Below, in pieces: positions 1 to 8,433 of a stretch of DNA of 46,395 nucleotides. The notes below the pieces were generated by a model. That model searched no databases. It was not told the origin of the DNA and saw only the letters and a list, made by a program, of their open reading frames with translations. Source of the DNA: Acholeplasmatales bacterium (GTDB taxonomy: Bacteria > Bacillota_I > Bacilli_A > Acholeplasmatales > Anaeroplasmataceae); the NCBI GenBank assembly GCA_017542485.1, contig JAFXXC010000028.1, positions 1 to 46,395 on the forward strand, read 5' to 3'. The translations under genes and the position numbers were made by a program. Position 1 is the first letter of the stretch. Every line of letters begins with the position of its first letter.

Positions 1-28
1 AAACATGTCTAGACCTTAAACTATAAAT

Positions 29-58
29 CGACACATTTTAAAATTTGTGTCGTTTTTA
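29..58 (+). terminator. Terminator of an upstream gene outside the window
   Basis: A 7-bp stem (cgacaca at 29-35, tgtgtcg at 46-52) with an AT-rich loop is followed by a T-run. It ends a transcript coming from the left, so the next gene has its own promoter or reads through. No gene can be identified in bases 1-28. Confidence 0.7.
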
Positions 59-104
59 TTTTCATTTTTTGATAATAAAATAAGGCTGTATTGGAGGAAT
101 GAGT

Positions 105-1118
105 ATGGAAAATAAAATTTATTTAGTTACTGGGGCAGCTGGTTTTTTAGGAAGTAATGTTGTAAGACAATTAGTAGAAGAAGGTAAAAGAGTAAGAGCA
201 TTTGTATTACCTAATGATAAGTCTGTAAAATATATTAGTGAGAATGTTGAACTAGTATATGGTGATTTATGTAATATTGAAGATTTAGAGGATTTTTTTA
301 AGGTAGATGATAATTTGAGTATCATTGTATTACATATCGCTAGTATAGTTACTGTTAATCCAGATTATAATCAAAAGGTAATGGATGTTAATGTTGGTGG
401 CACAAAAAATATAATTGATCTATGTTTTAAATATAATGTGGAAAAGCTTGTATATTGTTCATCAACTGGAGCGATTCCTGAAACAAAAGGAAAAATTAAA
501 GAATGCTACAATTTTGATGATTTAAATGATAAAAATGTTAGAGGCTGTTATAGTAAATCAAAGGCTATGGCAACAAAGTTAGTTTTAGAAGCTGCTAAAG
601 ATGGATTAAATGCCTGTGTGGTACATCCTAGTGGAATATTAGGTCCTGATGATTATGCGCTTGGTGAAACAACTAAAACATTAATTAAAATTATTAATGG
701 TGATATGCCACTTGGAATTAATGGAACATTTAATTTATGTGATGTAAGAGATTTAGCAAATGGTGTTATTTTAGCTATTGATAAGGGTAAAAAAGGTGAA
801 TGCTATATTTTAGGTAATGATGAAGTTTCATTTAAGGATTTTGCTAATTTAGTTGTAGAAGAATCAGGATGTAAAAAGATAAAATTCTTTATGCCTATTT
901 GGATGGCTAATTTAATAGCTAAGCATTTAGAAAACAAATCTAAAAAGAAAAATGAGAAACCTTTAATGACAACTTTTTCTGTATATAATTTAGCTAGAAA
1001 TAATGATTTTGATTCATCAAAAGCTAAAAATGAATTAGGATATAATACAAGACCTTATACTGATACTATTAGGGATGAAATTAGATGGTTAAAAGATAAT
1101 AATTTAATTAATGTATAA
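105..1118 (+). CDS. NAD(P)-dependent extended SDR (dihydroflavonol reductase/epimerase-like)
   Basis: Cytoplasmic oxidoreductase of the extended short-chain dehydrogenase family. The N-terminus carries the Rossmann glycine motif TGAAGFLG, the middle has a Ser-rich CSSTGAIPE segment, and YSKSK supplies the catalytic Tyr and Lys. Later segments (HPSGILGP, CDVRDLANG) fit dihydroflavonol-4-reductase/epimerase-like members. The substrate cannot be told. The ATG at 105 is preferred because ggagg (93-97) lies 7 bases upstream; the ATG at 99 is too close. The gene is followed after about 30 bases by a TetR-type regulator, likely its co-transcribed regulator. Confidence 0.85.
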   Translation: MENKIYLVTGAAGFLGSNVVRQLVEEGKRVRAFVLPNDKSVKYISENVELVYGDLCNIEDLEDFFKVDDNLSIIVLHIASIVTVNPDYNQKVMDVNVGGTKNIIDLCFKYNVEKLVYCSSTGAIPETKGKIKECYNFDDLNDKNVRGCYSKSKAMATKLVLEAAKDGLNACVVHPSGILGPDDYALGETTKTLIKIINGDMPLGINGTFNLCDVRDLANGVILAIDKGKKGECYILGNDEVSFKDFANLVVEESGCKKIKFFMPIWMANLIAKHLENKSKKKNEKPLMTTFSVYNLARNNDFDSSKAKNELGYNTRPYTDTIRDEIRWLKDNNLINV

Positions 1119-1151
1119 CAATGTGATATAATAATATCGTGGAGTGATTTT

Positions 1152-1733
1152 ATGGATAAGAATGAATCTAAATTTTATAACTCATCTATAAAAATGAATA
1201 ATGCTTTAATATCTTTGCTTGATAAGAAGGATTTTGAGGATATAACAGTAAAGGAAATATGCCAAACTGCAACTGTGAATAGATCAACTTTTTATCTACA
1301 TTATGAAAATACATATGATTTATTAAAGGAAACAATTGAAAATCTATACAAGGATTTCTTTTCTAGATATGATAGTAATCTAAGCATGGATAGAATAAAT
1401 AATAAATCAAATGATGATTTATTTTTAATCACTCCAAAATATTTAAAGCCATATTTATCATTTGTACAGGATAATAAAAAAATATTTAAGTTAATGTATT
1501 TTAAAAATGAAGTATTTAATGGTAGAAATATGTATGAGGATTGGCTTGATAAAATATTTAGACCTATTTTATCTAAATTTAATGTTAAAAATGAAGAAGA
1601 ACAATCATATATAATGTTATTCCATCTACAAGGGTTAATAGGATTAATTATGGAATGGGTCAAAAATGATTGTAAAATGCCAATTGATGTTTTAATAAAT
1701 GTTATACAAAAATGTATCAAAACACCAAATTAA
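1152..1733 (+). CDS. TetR/AcrR-family transcriptional regulator
   Basis: A 193-residue regulator. The N-terminal helix-turn-helix is recognisable (KDFEDITVKEICQTATVNRS followed by TFYLHYENTYDLL), the usual TetR pattern in which FYLHYENKxDLL ends the DNA-binding domain. The C-terminal ligand domain is helical and not assignable to a ligand. A gtggag ribosome site sits just ahead of the ATG. It follows the SDR gene closely, so it may control that enzyme, itself, or the transporter operon downstream. Confidence 0.85.
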   Translation: MDKNESKFYNSSIKMNNALISLLDKKDFEDITVKEICQTATVNRSTFYLHYENTYDLLKETIENLYKDFFSRYDSNLSMDRINNKSNDDLFLITPKYLKPYLSFVQDNKKIFKLMYFKNEVFNGRNMYEDWLDKIFRPILSKFNVKNEEEQSYIMLFHLQGLIGLIMEWVKNDCKMPIDVLINVIQKCIKTPN

Positions 1734-1737
1734 ATGC

Positions 1738-1835
1738 GCATCTATAATAGAAAAATGTTAGATGTGATAGGGATTAGCTTATTATAGGTTAGTGGTTCCT
1801 CTAATGATTCCTATGGTTCACCATTTTAATAATTC
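1738..1835 (+). other. Possibly structured RNA between the TetR gene and its terminator
   Basis: This stretch has several potential helices: catcta (1740-1745) with tagatg (1760-1765), and an ATAGG...TTAG / CTAA...CCTAT pairing over roughly 1785-1815. It runs into a clear terminator. No known riboswitch, T-box or tRNA signature was recognised, so it may be only a structured 3' untranslated region. Confidence 0.25.
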
Positions 1836-1866
1836 AAGTCTCAGTTAATTCTGAGGCTTTTTTTAT
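1836..1866 (+). terminator. Rho-independent terminator
   Basis: The stem agtctcag/ctgaggct (8 bp, one G-U pair) with loop ttaatt is followed by a run of Ts. It closes the SDR-TetR transcript and insulates the following operon. Confidence 0.85.
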
Positions 1867-1902
1867 CATAGACGTTTTTTTAAAAAAATCAAACAAAATA
1901 TG

Positions 1903-1931
1903 TTGACTTAGAAAAAATGAAGTGATATTAT
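1903..1931 (+). promoter_or_regulatory. Promoter of the leader-peptide/ABC transporter operon
   Basis: TTGACT (1903-1908), a 17-base spacer and TATTAT (1926-1931) make a near-consensus sigma-A promoter. Transcription would begin near 1938, leaving a 5' leader of about 220 bases before the lipoprotein gene at 2161. Confidence 0.75.
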
Positions 1932-1990
1932 TATAAACGTCTAGTAATCCTACTAGAAAACTAGGATAACACAAAAAAGGAGGAAATATC

Positions 1991-2071
1991 ATGATGACAA
2001 AGATGATGTGTTGTTGTATTGAAAAAATTGAAAATACTTGGCGATGTTTCCGAATGTGTAGCTCTAAATAG
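1991..2071 (+). CDS. Cys/Met-rich leader peptide (candidate attenuator)
   Basis: A 26-residue ORF begins MMTKMMCCC and ends FRMCSSK. Five residues are Cys (7, 8, 9, 19, 23; three consecutive TGT codons) and five are Met. A strong aaggagg ribosome site (1977-1983) lies 7 bases before the ATG, so it is well placed for translation. It sits between a good promoter and a terminator-like hairpin, ahead of an amino-acid ABC importer and thiol-enzyme genes. This is the arrangement of classical leader-peptide attenuators such as trpL or hisL. Sensing of Cys (or Met) tRNA charging is inferred. Two rare CGA Arg codons occur in it. Confidence 0.55.
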   Translation: MMTKMMCCCIEKIENTWRCFRMCSSK

Positions 2072-2085
2072 GCTTTTTTAATTGC

Positions 2086-2107
2086 AGGAAATATTCCTCT
2101 TTTTTTA
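2086..2107 (+). terminator. Attenuator-type terminator after the leader peptide
   Basis: A short hairpin (aggaa 2086-2090, loop ata, ttcct 2094-2098) followed by an almost pure T-run lies 15 bases after the leader stop codon and before the transporter genes. The 3' arm (tattcctct, 2092-2100) can also pair, with one bulge, with the leader ribosome site near 1980-1989 and with the lipoprotein ribosome site at 2147-2157. Alternative folds are therefore possible, but none was computed. Confidence 0.5.
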
Positions 2108-2160
2108 TACAAAATTAATAATAAAAATCAAAATAAATTAAAAGAAAGAGGAGAATAATT

Positions 2161-3075
2161 ATGAAAAATATATTTAAAAAATTTTTTGGAATTGCATTTT
2201 TAGGTGGTTTAGCAGTATCAATTGGAGGTTTAACATCTTGTAATGGAGGAAAGAAGGTTATTACAGCTGAGACTGCAGGTCTTCCAGCACCATTCATTGT
2301 TACATATGAAAAAGAAGAGGATGCTTTATATAAAACTAAAGACGGAACATATTTAGGTGGTTATGATATCGCAGTAATCACTGAAGCATTTAAAACAGAT
2401 TTTTTAAAGGATTATGAATTAGATTTAAGAGTTGCAGCATTTGCTACAGCATTAACTGATGCTCAACAAGGTGTTGTTGATTTCACAATCAATAACTGGA
2501 GCTACAATGATTCAAGAAAGGAAACATATTATTTCTCATATCCATATACAAAGACTAAATATGAGATCATTTCTAAGAAAGGTACAAGTTATTCAAGCTT
2601 TGATGAAGTAGCAGCTTCTGGTAAAAAAGTACAATCAAGCGCAGGTAACAATATTGCTAACGCTATTGAAAGATGGAATGAAGCTAACCATTCAAAGAAA
2701 ATCACATTAGAATATGTTGAATCAAATACTACACAAACTCAATTAGAAAATATTATTTCAGGTGATTATGTAGGTATTGGAGATACTCCAGTATATGCTT
2801 CATACAAGAAGGAATACCCTTCATTATTTGCCCAAATTGACGAAACAATCTTAACAAATAAAGCTGCAGAAGCTATTACAAATCATGCAACATCACATAT
2901 CTTATTTGGTAAGACAAGTAATAATTCATTGAAGTATCAAGAATTAATTTCTAAAGCTATTTTCAACTTATATGAAACTGGTAAGTTAGAAGAATTATCA
3001 TTGAAATATATCGGTACAAATATTGTTCCTGATAGAGAAGATTTCTATTATATTAATGGTAACGAAAATAAGTAA
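2161..3075 (+). CDS. Amino-acid ABC transporter substrate-binding lipoprotein
   Basis: A 304-residue extracellular solute-binding protein of the SBP_bac_3 class. A basic N-terminus, a hydrophobic stretch and the lipobox LTSC near residue 27 show lipoprotein export and anchoring. The body has family hallmarks: GYDIAVITEAF, ALTDAQQGVVDFTINNWSY and YYFSYPYTKTKYEIISKKG. An agaggag ribosome site precedes the ATG. It heads an importer operon with the permease at 3098 and the ATPase at 3885. Cystine, glutathione or another sulfur amino acid is suggested only by the Cys/Met leader and the thiol-type enzymes downstream; the binding residues do not settle it. Confidence 0.85.
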   Translation: MKNIFKKFFGIAFLGGLAVSIGGLTSCNGGKKVITAETAGLPAPFIVTYEKEEDALYKTKDGTYLGGYDIAVITEAFKTDFLKDYELDLRVAAFATALTDAQQGVVDFTINNWSYNDSRKETYYFSYPYTKTKYEIISKKGTSYSSFDEVAASGKKVQSSAGNNIANAIERWNEANHSKKITLEYVESNTTQTQLENIISGDYVGIGDTPVYASYKKEYPSLFAQIDETILTNKAAEAITNHATSHILFGKTSNNSLKYQELISKAIFNLYETGKLEELSLKYIGTNIVPDREDFYYINGNENK

Positions 3076-3097
3076 TTAAGAGGGTAGGTGATTTCAA

Positions 3098-3873
3098 ATG
3101 ATATTTGCAGAAGTTAGTTTTTCTGATTATTTTTCATTTGATAAATTATGGCATAGATTGCCTATATTGCTTGAATTCCTTCCGATTACATTATTATTAA
3201 CATTTGTAGCATTCATAATTTCTACATTATTAGGTTTGTTAATAGCTATAATAAGAGTTAAAAAAGTAAAAGGCTTATATGTAATAACTAAAATTTTTTT
3301 ATCAATTATTAGAGGTACGCCACTAATCATACAATTATATGTAATGCGATATGGTATGTCAGCTATTTTAAGGGCATTAAATGGTGGTGTTAACGTAAGA
3401 ATAGATGGAATATATTATGCATTTTTAGCTTTAGGATTATATCAAGCGGCATTCACGTCAGAAATAATAAGAGCAGCTTTAGAATCAGTTGATAAAGGTC
3501 AAATTGAAGCTGCACAAGCTATGGGTATGTCATACCCTCAAATACTAAGAAGAGTAATAATACCTGAATCTATTGAAATTGCTCTACCTGGTTTAGTAAA
3601 TTCTTTAATAGGATTATTTAAAGGTACATCGCTTGCATCTGCCTGCGGTGTAATAGAGATAACATATAAAAATACGTTAATTTCAGGAAATGATTATAGA
3701 TATTTAGAAAATATGTAGCATTAGCTATTATATATTGGATAATAACATTTATCTTGGAACAAGCTAACAAGTCGATTGAAAAACGTATTAAAATACCTGA
3801 TCAGGTTGAATCAATTGATAATAATAAAAAGGGATTATTTTCGATATTTAAAAGAAAAAAATTACAAGAATAA
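3098..3873 (+). pseudogene. Amino-acid ABC transporter permease, frameshifted near the 3' end
   Basis: Inner-membrane permease of the polar amino-acid (HisM/GlnP) family. Several hydrophobic segments, RGTPLIIQLYVMRYG and the cytoplasmic loop EAAQAMGMSYPQILRRVIIPE (the EAA motif that contacts the ATPase) are intact. The open frame stops at a TAG at 3716-3718 after YRYLENM. A one-base loss near 3708-3713 explains this: with one extra A the reading continues LEKYVALAIIYWIITF, through a last membrane helix and a basic tail, to TAA at 3871-3873. That gives about 258 residues, normal for the family. The lesion may be a real mutation or a consensus error; without repair the last helix is lost. Confidence 0.8.
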
Positions 3874-3884
3874 AGGTGTTTTTT

Positions 3885-4652
3885 ATGATTGAAATTAGAG
3901 GTTTAAAGAAAAAATTTCAAGATAATATAGTATTAGACGGTGTCGATTTATCAATTAATAAAGGAGATATTATTGGTATTATTGGACCTTCTGGAACTGG
4001 AAAATCAACATTATTAAGATCAATTAATTTACTAGAAAAACCTGAGTCAGGTACTATAAGTATTGATGATATTACTATATCTTTACCACTTAAAGGAAAA
4101 GATAAGAAAAATGCTATTGAATTAAGAAAGAAAACAGGAATGGTATTTCAAAGATTTAATTTATTTGAACATAAAACTGCATTAGAAAATGTGATGGAAG
4201 GTTTAATAGTAGTTCAAAAGAAAAGTAAGGAAGAAGCTAAAGAATTAGCTTTAAAAGCATTAGAAGAGGTTGGGCTATTAAATTGGCAAAATCATTATCC
4301 AAAGCATATGTCTGGTGGTCAACAACAAAGAGTTGCAATCGCTAGAACATTAGCAATGAGACCTAATTTAATATTATTAGACGAGCCAACAAGTGCTCTA
4401 GATCCTGAATTAATTGGCGAAGTATTAACTGTAATTCAAAAAATAGCAAGTCATGGATACACAATGGTTTTAGTATCACACGAAATGAATTTTATTAGAA
4501 AGATATCAAATAGAGTATTATTTTTAGATGGTGGCCACATTATTGAAGATGGAACACCAAAAGAGGTCTTTGAAAATCCAAAGAGTGAAAGAGCAAAAGA
4601 ATTTTTCATAAAGATGAATATTTTAACAAAGATCCCTGAATACATTATTTAG
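3885..4652 (+). CDS. Amino-acid ABC transporter ATP-binding protein
   Basis: A 255-residue cytoplasmic ATPase of the GlnQ/HisP type. Walker A GPSGTGKST lies at residues 34-42, followed by Q-loop MVFQRFNLFEHKT, signature MSGGQQQRVAIAR, Walker B LILLDEPTSALD and switch His in VSHEMNF. It energises the importer made with the preceding lipoprotein and permease. The ATG at 3885 is chosen because aaagg (3872-3876) lies 8 bases upstream; the GTG at 3876 falls inside that site. It ends 20 bases before the first GST-like gene, so the two sets are probably one transcript. Confidence 0.9.
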   Translation: MIEIRGLKKKFQDNIVLDGVDLSINKGDIIGIIGPSGTGKSTLLRSINLLEKPESGTISIDDITISLPLKGKDKKNAIELRKKTGMVFQRFNLFEHKTALENVMEGLIVVQKKSKEEAKELALKALEEVGLLNWQNHYPKHMSGGQQQRVAIARTLAMRPNLILLDEPTSALDPELIGEVLTVIQKIASHGYTMVLVSHEMNFIRKISNRVLFLDGGHIIEDGTPKEVFENPKSERAKEFFIKMNILTKIPEYII

Positions 4653-4672
4653 TAAAAAAAGGAGAAATTATA

Positions 4673-5923
4673 ATGGCAATTTCATGCGGAATTCAAGCAC
4701 ATAGAGAAAAAGAAAAAAGAGAAAGTGAAAAAGTAGAATATACAGATAATTTAGCCAAATATTTTGCGCAAGATAGAGGAGTAAATCCAAGAGACACTTT
4801 AAAAGATGACGGAGAGATTAATGAAAAAGGGTATTGGATTAGACAAACAAACTATTTTACAACACCATTTGGTGACAAAGAAGGAGAATTAAAGGCTGAA
4901 AAGGACAGATACACAATTTATTGGACATATTTATGTAATTGGAGTAATAGACCTGTTTTAGTCAGAGACATTTTAGGATTACAGGATGTAATCGACGAGG
5001 TAGTTGTAGATAAGACTGGTGAAACAAATGTTTATGGTTGGGGTTTCCCATACGAAAAAGCATTTAGAGATTCCAAAACAGGAGCTTATTTCTTAGCTGA
5101 ATTTTATAAGAATGCAGATCCTAATTATAAAGGAAGATCTACAACTCCAACATTAGTTGATACAATAACAAAAAAAGCAGTAAATAATGATTATCATAGA
5201 TTAACTAATTATATTGAAGTTAATTTTAGAAAATTTCAAAAGGCAGATGCTCCTGACTTATATCCAGTAAAATATAGAAAGGAAATAGACGAATTTAATG
5301 ATTGGCTATTCCCAAATATTAATGATGGCCACTATCGTCAAGCATTTGCAACATCACCTGAAGCATATAAGGATGGATATAATGCATTCCATAATGCTTT
5401 AGAAAAACTTGATAAAAGATTAGAAACAAATAGATTTGTATTTGGTGATTACATTACAGATTCTGATATTAGAATCTATGTATCATTAGTTAAATTTGAA
5501 ACGGATTTCTATGTTTTAGATTTAGGTCCTCAAAAGAAGAGAATTAGAGAATACAAAAATATTTGGGCATATATTAGAGATTTATTCTCAATTAAAGAAT
5601 TCAAAAGATATGCTAATTTACCATCTACTGAATATAATAAATTACATAGACAATATAGCTTTGGTAATTATTTAACAAGAGTAGCATCACAAATTGATTA
5701 TGATAAAGAGTGGGCTATTGGAGATGAAAGAAAGAAATTATCAGGTGACCCTGAAAATGTTTATTTAAAACATCCAAAGGGAGAAACAGTAGAGGACTAT
5801 ATTACTGAAATTTCACAAACACAATGGAACATCAACACTATTGAAGCTAGAAGCAATAAAGAATTCAAATTATCAGTTGATGCTTCAATTAATCCTTTAA
5901 AAGGATTGTTAAAGAATAATTAG
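4673..5923 (+). CDS. Glutathionyl-hydroquinone reductase-like (Xi-class GST) protein, copy 1
   Basis: A 416-residue cytoplasmic protein of the family of E. coli YqjG and yeast Ecm4, which use an active-site Cys in a CPWAHR-type motif to reduce glutathionyl-hydroquinones. Here the motif is CNWSNRP with Cys88, followed by LLGLQDVI-like and GWGFP segments typical of the family. The all-helical C-terminal half contains RLTNYIEVNFR and RFVFGDYITDSDIRIYVSLVKFETDFY. A conserved N-terminal SCGIQAH (Cys5, His10) is shared with the two copies downstream. An aggag ribosome site precedes the ATG. Its place after an amino-acid importer hints at low-molecular-weight thiol metabolism; the actual substrate is unknown. 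Confidence 0.8.
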   Translation: MAISCGIQAHREKEKRESEKVEYTDNLAKYFAQDRGVNPRDTLKDDGEINEKGYWIRQTNYFTTPFGDKEGELKAEKDRYTIYWTYLCNWSNRPVLVRDILGLQDVIDEVVVDKTGETNVYGWGFPYEKAFRDSKTGAYFLAEFYKNADPNYKGRSTTPTLVDTITKKAVNNDYHRLTNYIEVNFRKFQKADAPDLYPVKYRKEIDEFNDWLFPNINDGHYRQAFATSPEAYKDGYNAFHNALEKLDKRLETNRFVFGDYITDSDIRIYVSLVKFETDFYVLDLGPQKKRIREYKNIWAYIRDLFSIKEFKRYANLPSTEYNKLHRQYSFGNYLTRVASQIDYDKEWAIGDERKKLSGDPENVYLKHPKGETVEDYITEISQTQWNINTIEARSNKEFKLSVDASINPLKGLLKNN

Positions 5924-5934
5924 GAGGTATTGAC

Positions 5935-7188
5935 ATGGCAGAAATCAAATTAGAATGCGGTATTGCTGCACATAAGGCAAAACTAGCTCAACAAAATAAT
6001 AGTGTAAAGATTGAATACACTGATAATCTTGCAGAATATTTTGCAAAAGAAAATGGTTCTAAACCAAGACCAGGTTTACATAAAGGCGAAATAGATGAAA
6101 GAGGATTTTGGGTTAGACAACCTAATTATTTAATAACTCCATTTGGAGATAAAGAAGGAAATCTTAAGGCTGATAAGGATAGATATATTATCTATTGGAG
6201 TCCTGGATGCAATTGGTCAAATAGACCAGTTATCGCAAGAGATTTATTAGGACTTCAAGATGTAATAAAAGATTATATTGTTAGTCATACAGGTGAAACT
6301 AATAAATATGGTTGGGGATTCCCAGAAGAACCATTATTTAAAGATAAATATACTGGAGTTCATTTCTTATCAGATTTATATTTAAATGCAGATCCTAATT
6401 TTACAGGTCGTGCAACTACACCAACTTTTGCTGATTATAAGCAAAAGAAGGCAGTAAATAATGATTATCATAGATTAACAAATTATTTAGAGGTTCAATT
6501 TAGAAAATTCCAACCTAAAGATGCACCAGATTTATATCCTGTAAAATACAGAAAAGAAATAGATGAATTTAATGATTGGCTATTCCCAAATATTAATGAT
6601 GGTCATTATAGACAAGCTTTTGCTCAATCTCCAGAAGGATATAAGGATGGACAAAAAGCATTTCACAATGCTTTAGCAAAACTTGATGAAAGACTTGCAA
6701 CAAATAGATTTTTATTTGGTGATTATGTTACTGATTCTGATATTAGAGCATATGTATCATAAATTAAGTGGGAAACTGATTTTTATGTTAATGTAGGTCC
6801 ACAAATTAAGAGAGTATCTGAATATCATAATGTATGGGAATATATTAAAGAATTATATAATATCCCTGAATTCAAGAGATATACAAATATTCCAAAGGAT
6901 AACGGAGAGTCACAAAAAATAGCGTTTGGCACATATTTACCACGTATTGCTGCAAAAATTAATTGGGATGAAGAATTAAAAACTGATCATTCAAGAGCTA
7001 AGTTATCTAGTGACCCTAATAATTTATTCTTACGTCATCCAAAGGGTGAAACTGTAGAAGAATATCAAACAGAAATTTCAACTACAAAATGGAATGATCC
7101 AAGTCAAGAAGTTAGAGCTGATAAGAATTTTGTATTATCAGTAGATGCTTCAATTAATCCATTAAAAGGATTATTAAAAAATAACTAG
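5935..7188 (+). pseudogene. Xi-class GST-like protein, copy 2, interrupted by a stop codon
   Basis: The second paralogue has the same layout: CGIAAH near the N-terminus (Cys8) and CNWSNRP with Cys92. The frame stops at TAA (6760-6762) after DSDIRAYVS. Both neighbours have Leu after this serine or threonine, so TTA to TAA is the simplest explanation. The same frame continues IKWETDFYVNVGPQ and runs to TAG at 7186-7188, restoring a full-length protein of about 417 residues with the family C-terminus (SVDASINPLKGLLKNN). As written only 275 residues would be made, missing the last part of the helical domain. It may be a recent pseudogene or a base-call error. Confidence 0.8.
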
Positions 7189-7199
7189 AAGGTGAAAAT

Positions 7200-8414
7200 A
7201 TGACTAACGCATGTGGAATTGATGCTCATAGAAAAAGATTAGAAAAGGAAGAAAATAAAAAATTATATACTGATTCCTTAGCTACATATTTTGCAAAACA
7301 AGTAGGCGCTAAGCCTAGAGGAAAAGAGACAGTATCTGAACAAGATGAAAGAGGAGCATTTGTAAGACAACCTAATTATTTTACAAAACCTATTTCAAAA
7401 GAAGATGCAGAAAATAATAAATATTGTATTTACTGGGCACCTCTATGTAATTGGTCAAATAGACCAGTTATCGCAAGAGATTTATTAGGACTTCAAGATG
7501 TAATAAAAGATTATATTGTGGGTCATACAGGTGATTCAAATATTTATGGTTGGGGATTCCCAGAAGAATTAGATTTTAAAGATCCTAATACAGGTGTGTA
7601 TTTCTTATCTGAATTTTATTCAAATGTAGATAAAGATTACACAGGTAGAGCTACAACACCTACATTTGTAGATATTAATAAAAAGATAGCTGCAAATAAT
7701 GATTATCATAGATTAACAAATTATTTAGAAGTATCTTTTAGAGCATTACAACCTAAAGACGCTCCTGATTTATATCCTGTAAAATATAGAAAAGAAATAG
7801 ATGAATTTAATGATTGGCTATTCCCACATGTAAATAATGGTCATTATCGCCAAGCTTTTACAAATAATATAGAAGTATATGATGAATCACAAAATGATTT
7901 TCATAATGCTTTAGAAAAGCTTGATAAGCGTTTAGGTGAAAATAGATTTTTATTTGGAAATTATATTTTAGATTCAGATATTAGATTATATGTAACTTTA
8001 ATCAAATGGGAAACAGATTTTTATGTATTTGTTGGTCCACAAAAGAAACGTATTAGTGAATATAAAAATATTTGGGAATATGTAAAAGAATTATATAGTA
8101 TTGATGCATTTAAAAAATATACTAATTTACCTAAAAAGCCAGATGATTCTAATAAGAGATTAACTTATTTAGATAAAATAGCATCTAGAAATTTTGATGA
8201 ATGGCTAAAAAGTGATGGAAAAAGAGCACAACTTTCAAGGGATCCAAATAATCTATTCTTAAAGCACCCTAAGGGTGAAACAGTAGAAGATTATATAACT
8301 AGTATTACTCAATCTAAATGGAACAATAAAGATCAAGCTTCAAGAGCTGATTGGGATTTTAAATTATCCGTTGATCCATCTATTAATCCATTAAGGGGAT
8401 TATTAAAAAATTAA
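7200..8414 (+). CDS. Glutathionyl-hydroquinone reductase-like (Xi-class GST) protein, copy 3
   Basis: A 404-residue intact paralogue of the two preceding genes. It carries ACGIDAH (Cys5, His10) and CNWSNRP with Cys83, then GWGFPEE, RLTNYLEVSFR, RFLFGNYILDSDIRLYVTLIKWETDFYV and a matching C-terminus. It begins 11 bases after copy 2 ends, with an aaggtg ribosome site. A 71-base tract around the active site (7449-7519) is identical to copy 2, which suggests recent duplication or gene conversion. Role inferred as thiol-dependent reductase; substrate not determinable. Confidence 0.8.
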   Translation: MTNACGIDAHRKRLEKEENKKLYTDSLATYFAKQVGAKPRGKETVSEQDERGAFVRQPNYFTKPISKEDAENNKYCIYWAPLCNWSNRPVIARDLLGLQDVIKDYIVGHTGDSNIYGWGFPEELDFKDPNTGVYFLSEFYSNVDKDYTGRATTPTFVDINKKIAANNDYHRLTNYLEVSFRALQPKDAPDLYPVKYRKEIDEFNDWLFPHVNNGHYRQAFTNNIEVYDESQNDFHNALEKLDKRLGENRFLFGNYILDSDIRLYVTLIKWETDFYVFVGPQKKRISEYKNIWEYVKELYSIDAFKKYTNLPKKPDDSNKRLTYLDKIASRNFDEWLKSDGKRAQLSRDPNNLFLKHPKGETVEDYITSITQSKWNNKDQASRADWDFKLSVDPSINPLRGLLKN

Positions 8415-8433
8415 TTAGAATCGTGGTGAGAAT

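Noticed and set aside
1301..1720. Minus-strand ORF of 139 codons
   Set aside because: It is antisense to the TetR-type regulator, with no supporting features.
1738..1866. T-box or other known riboswitch
   Set aside because: No T-box sequence (AGGGTGGNACCGCG-like) or recognised ligand-binding core, and the downstream operon has its own promoter.
1834..2112. Minus-strand ORF of 92 codons across the leader region
   Set aside because: It runs antisense to a promoter, a terminator and the leader peptide, has no ribosome site and no family features.
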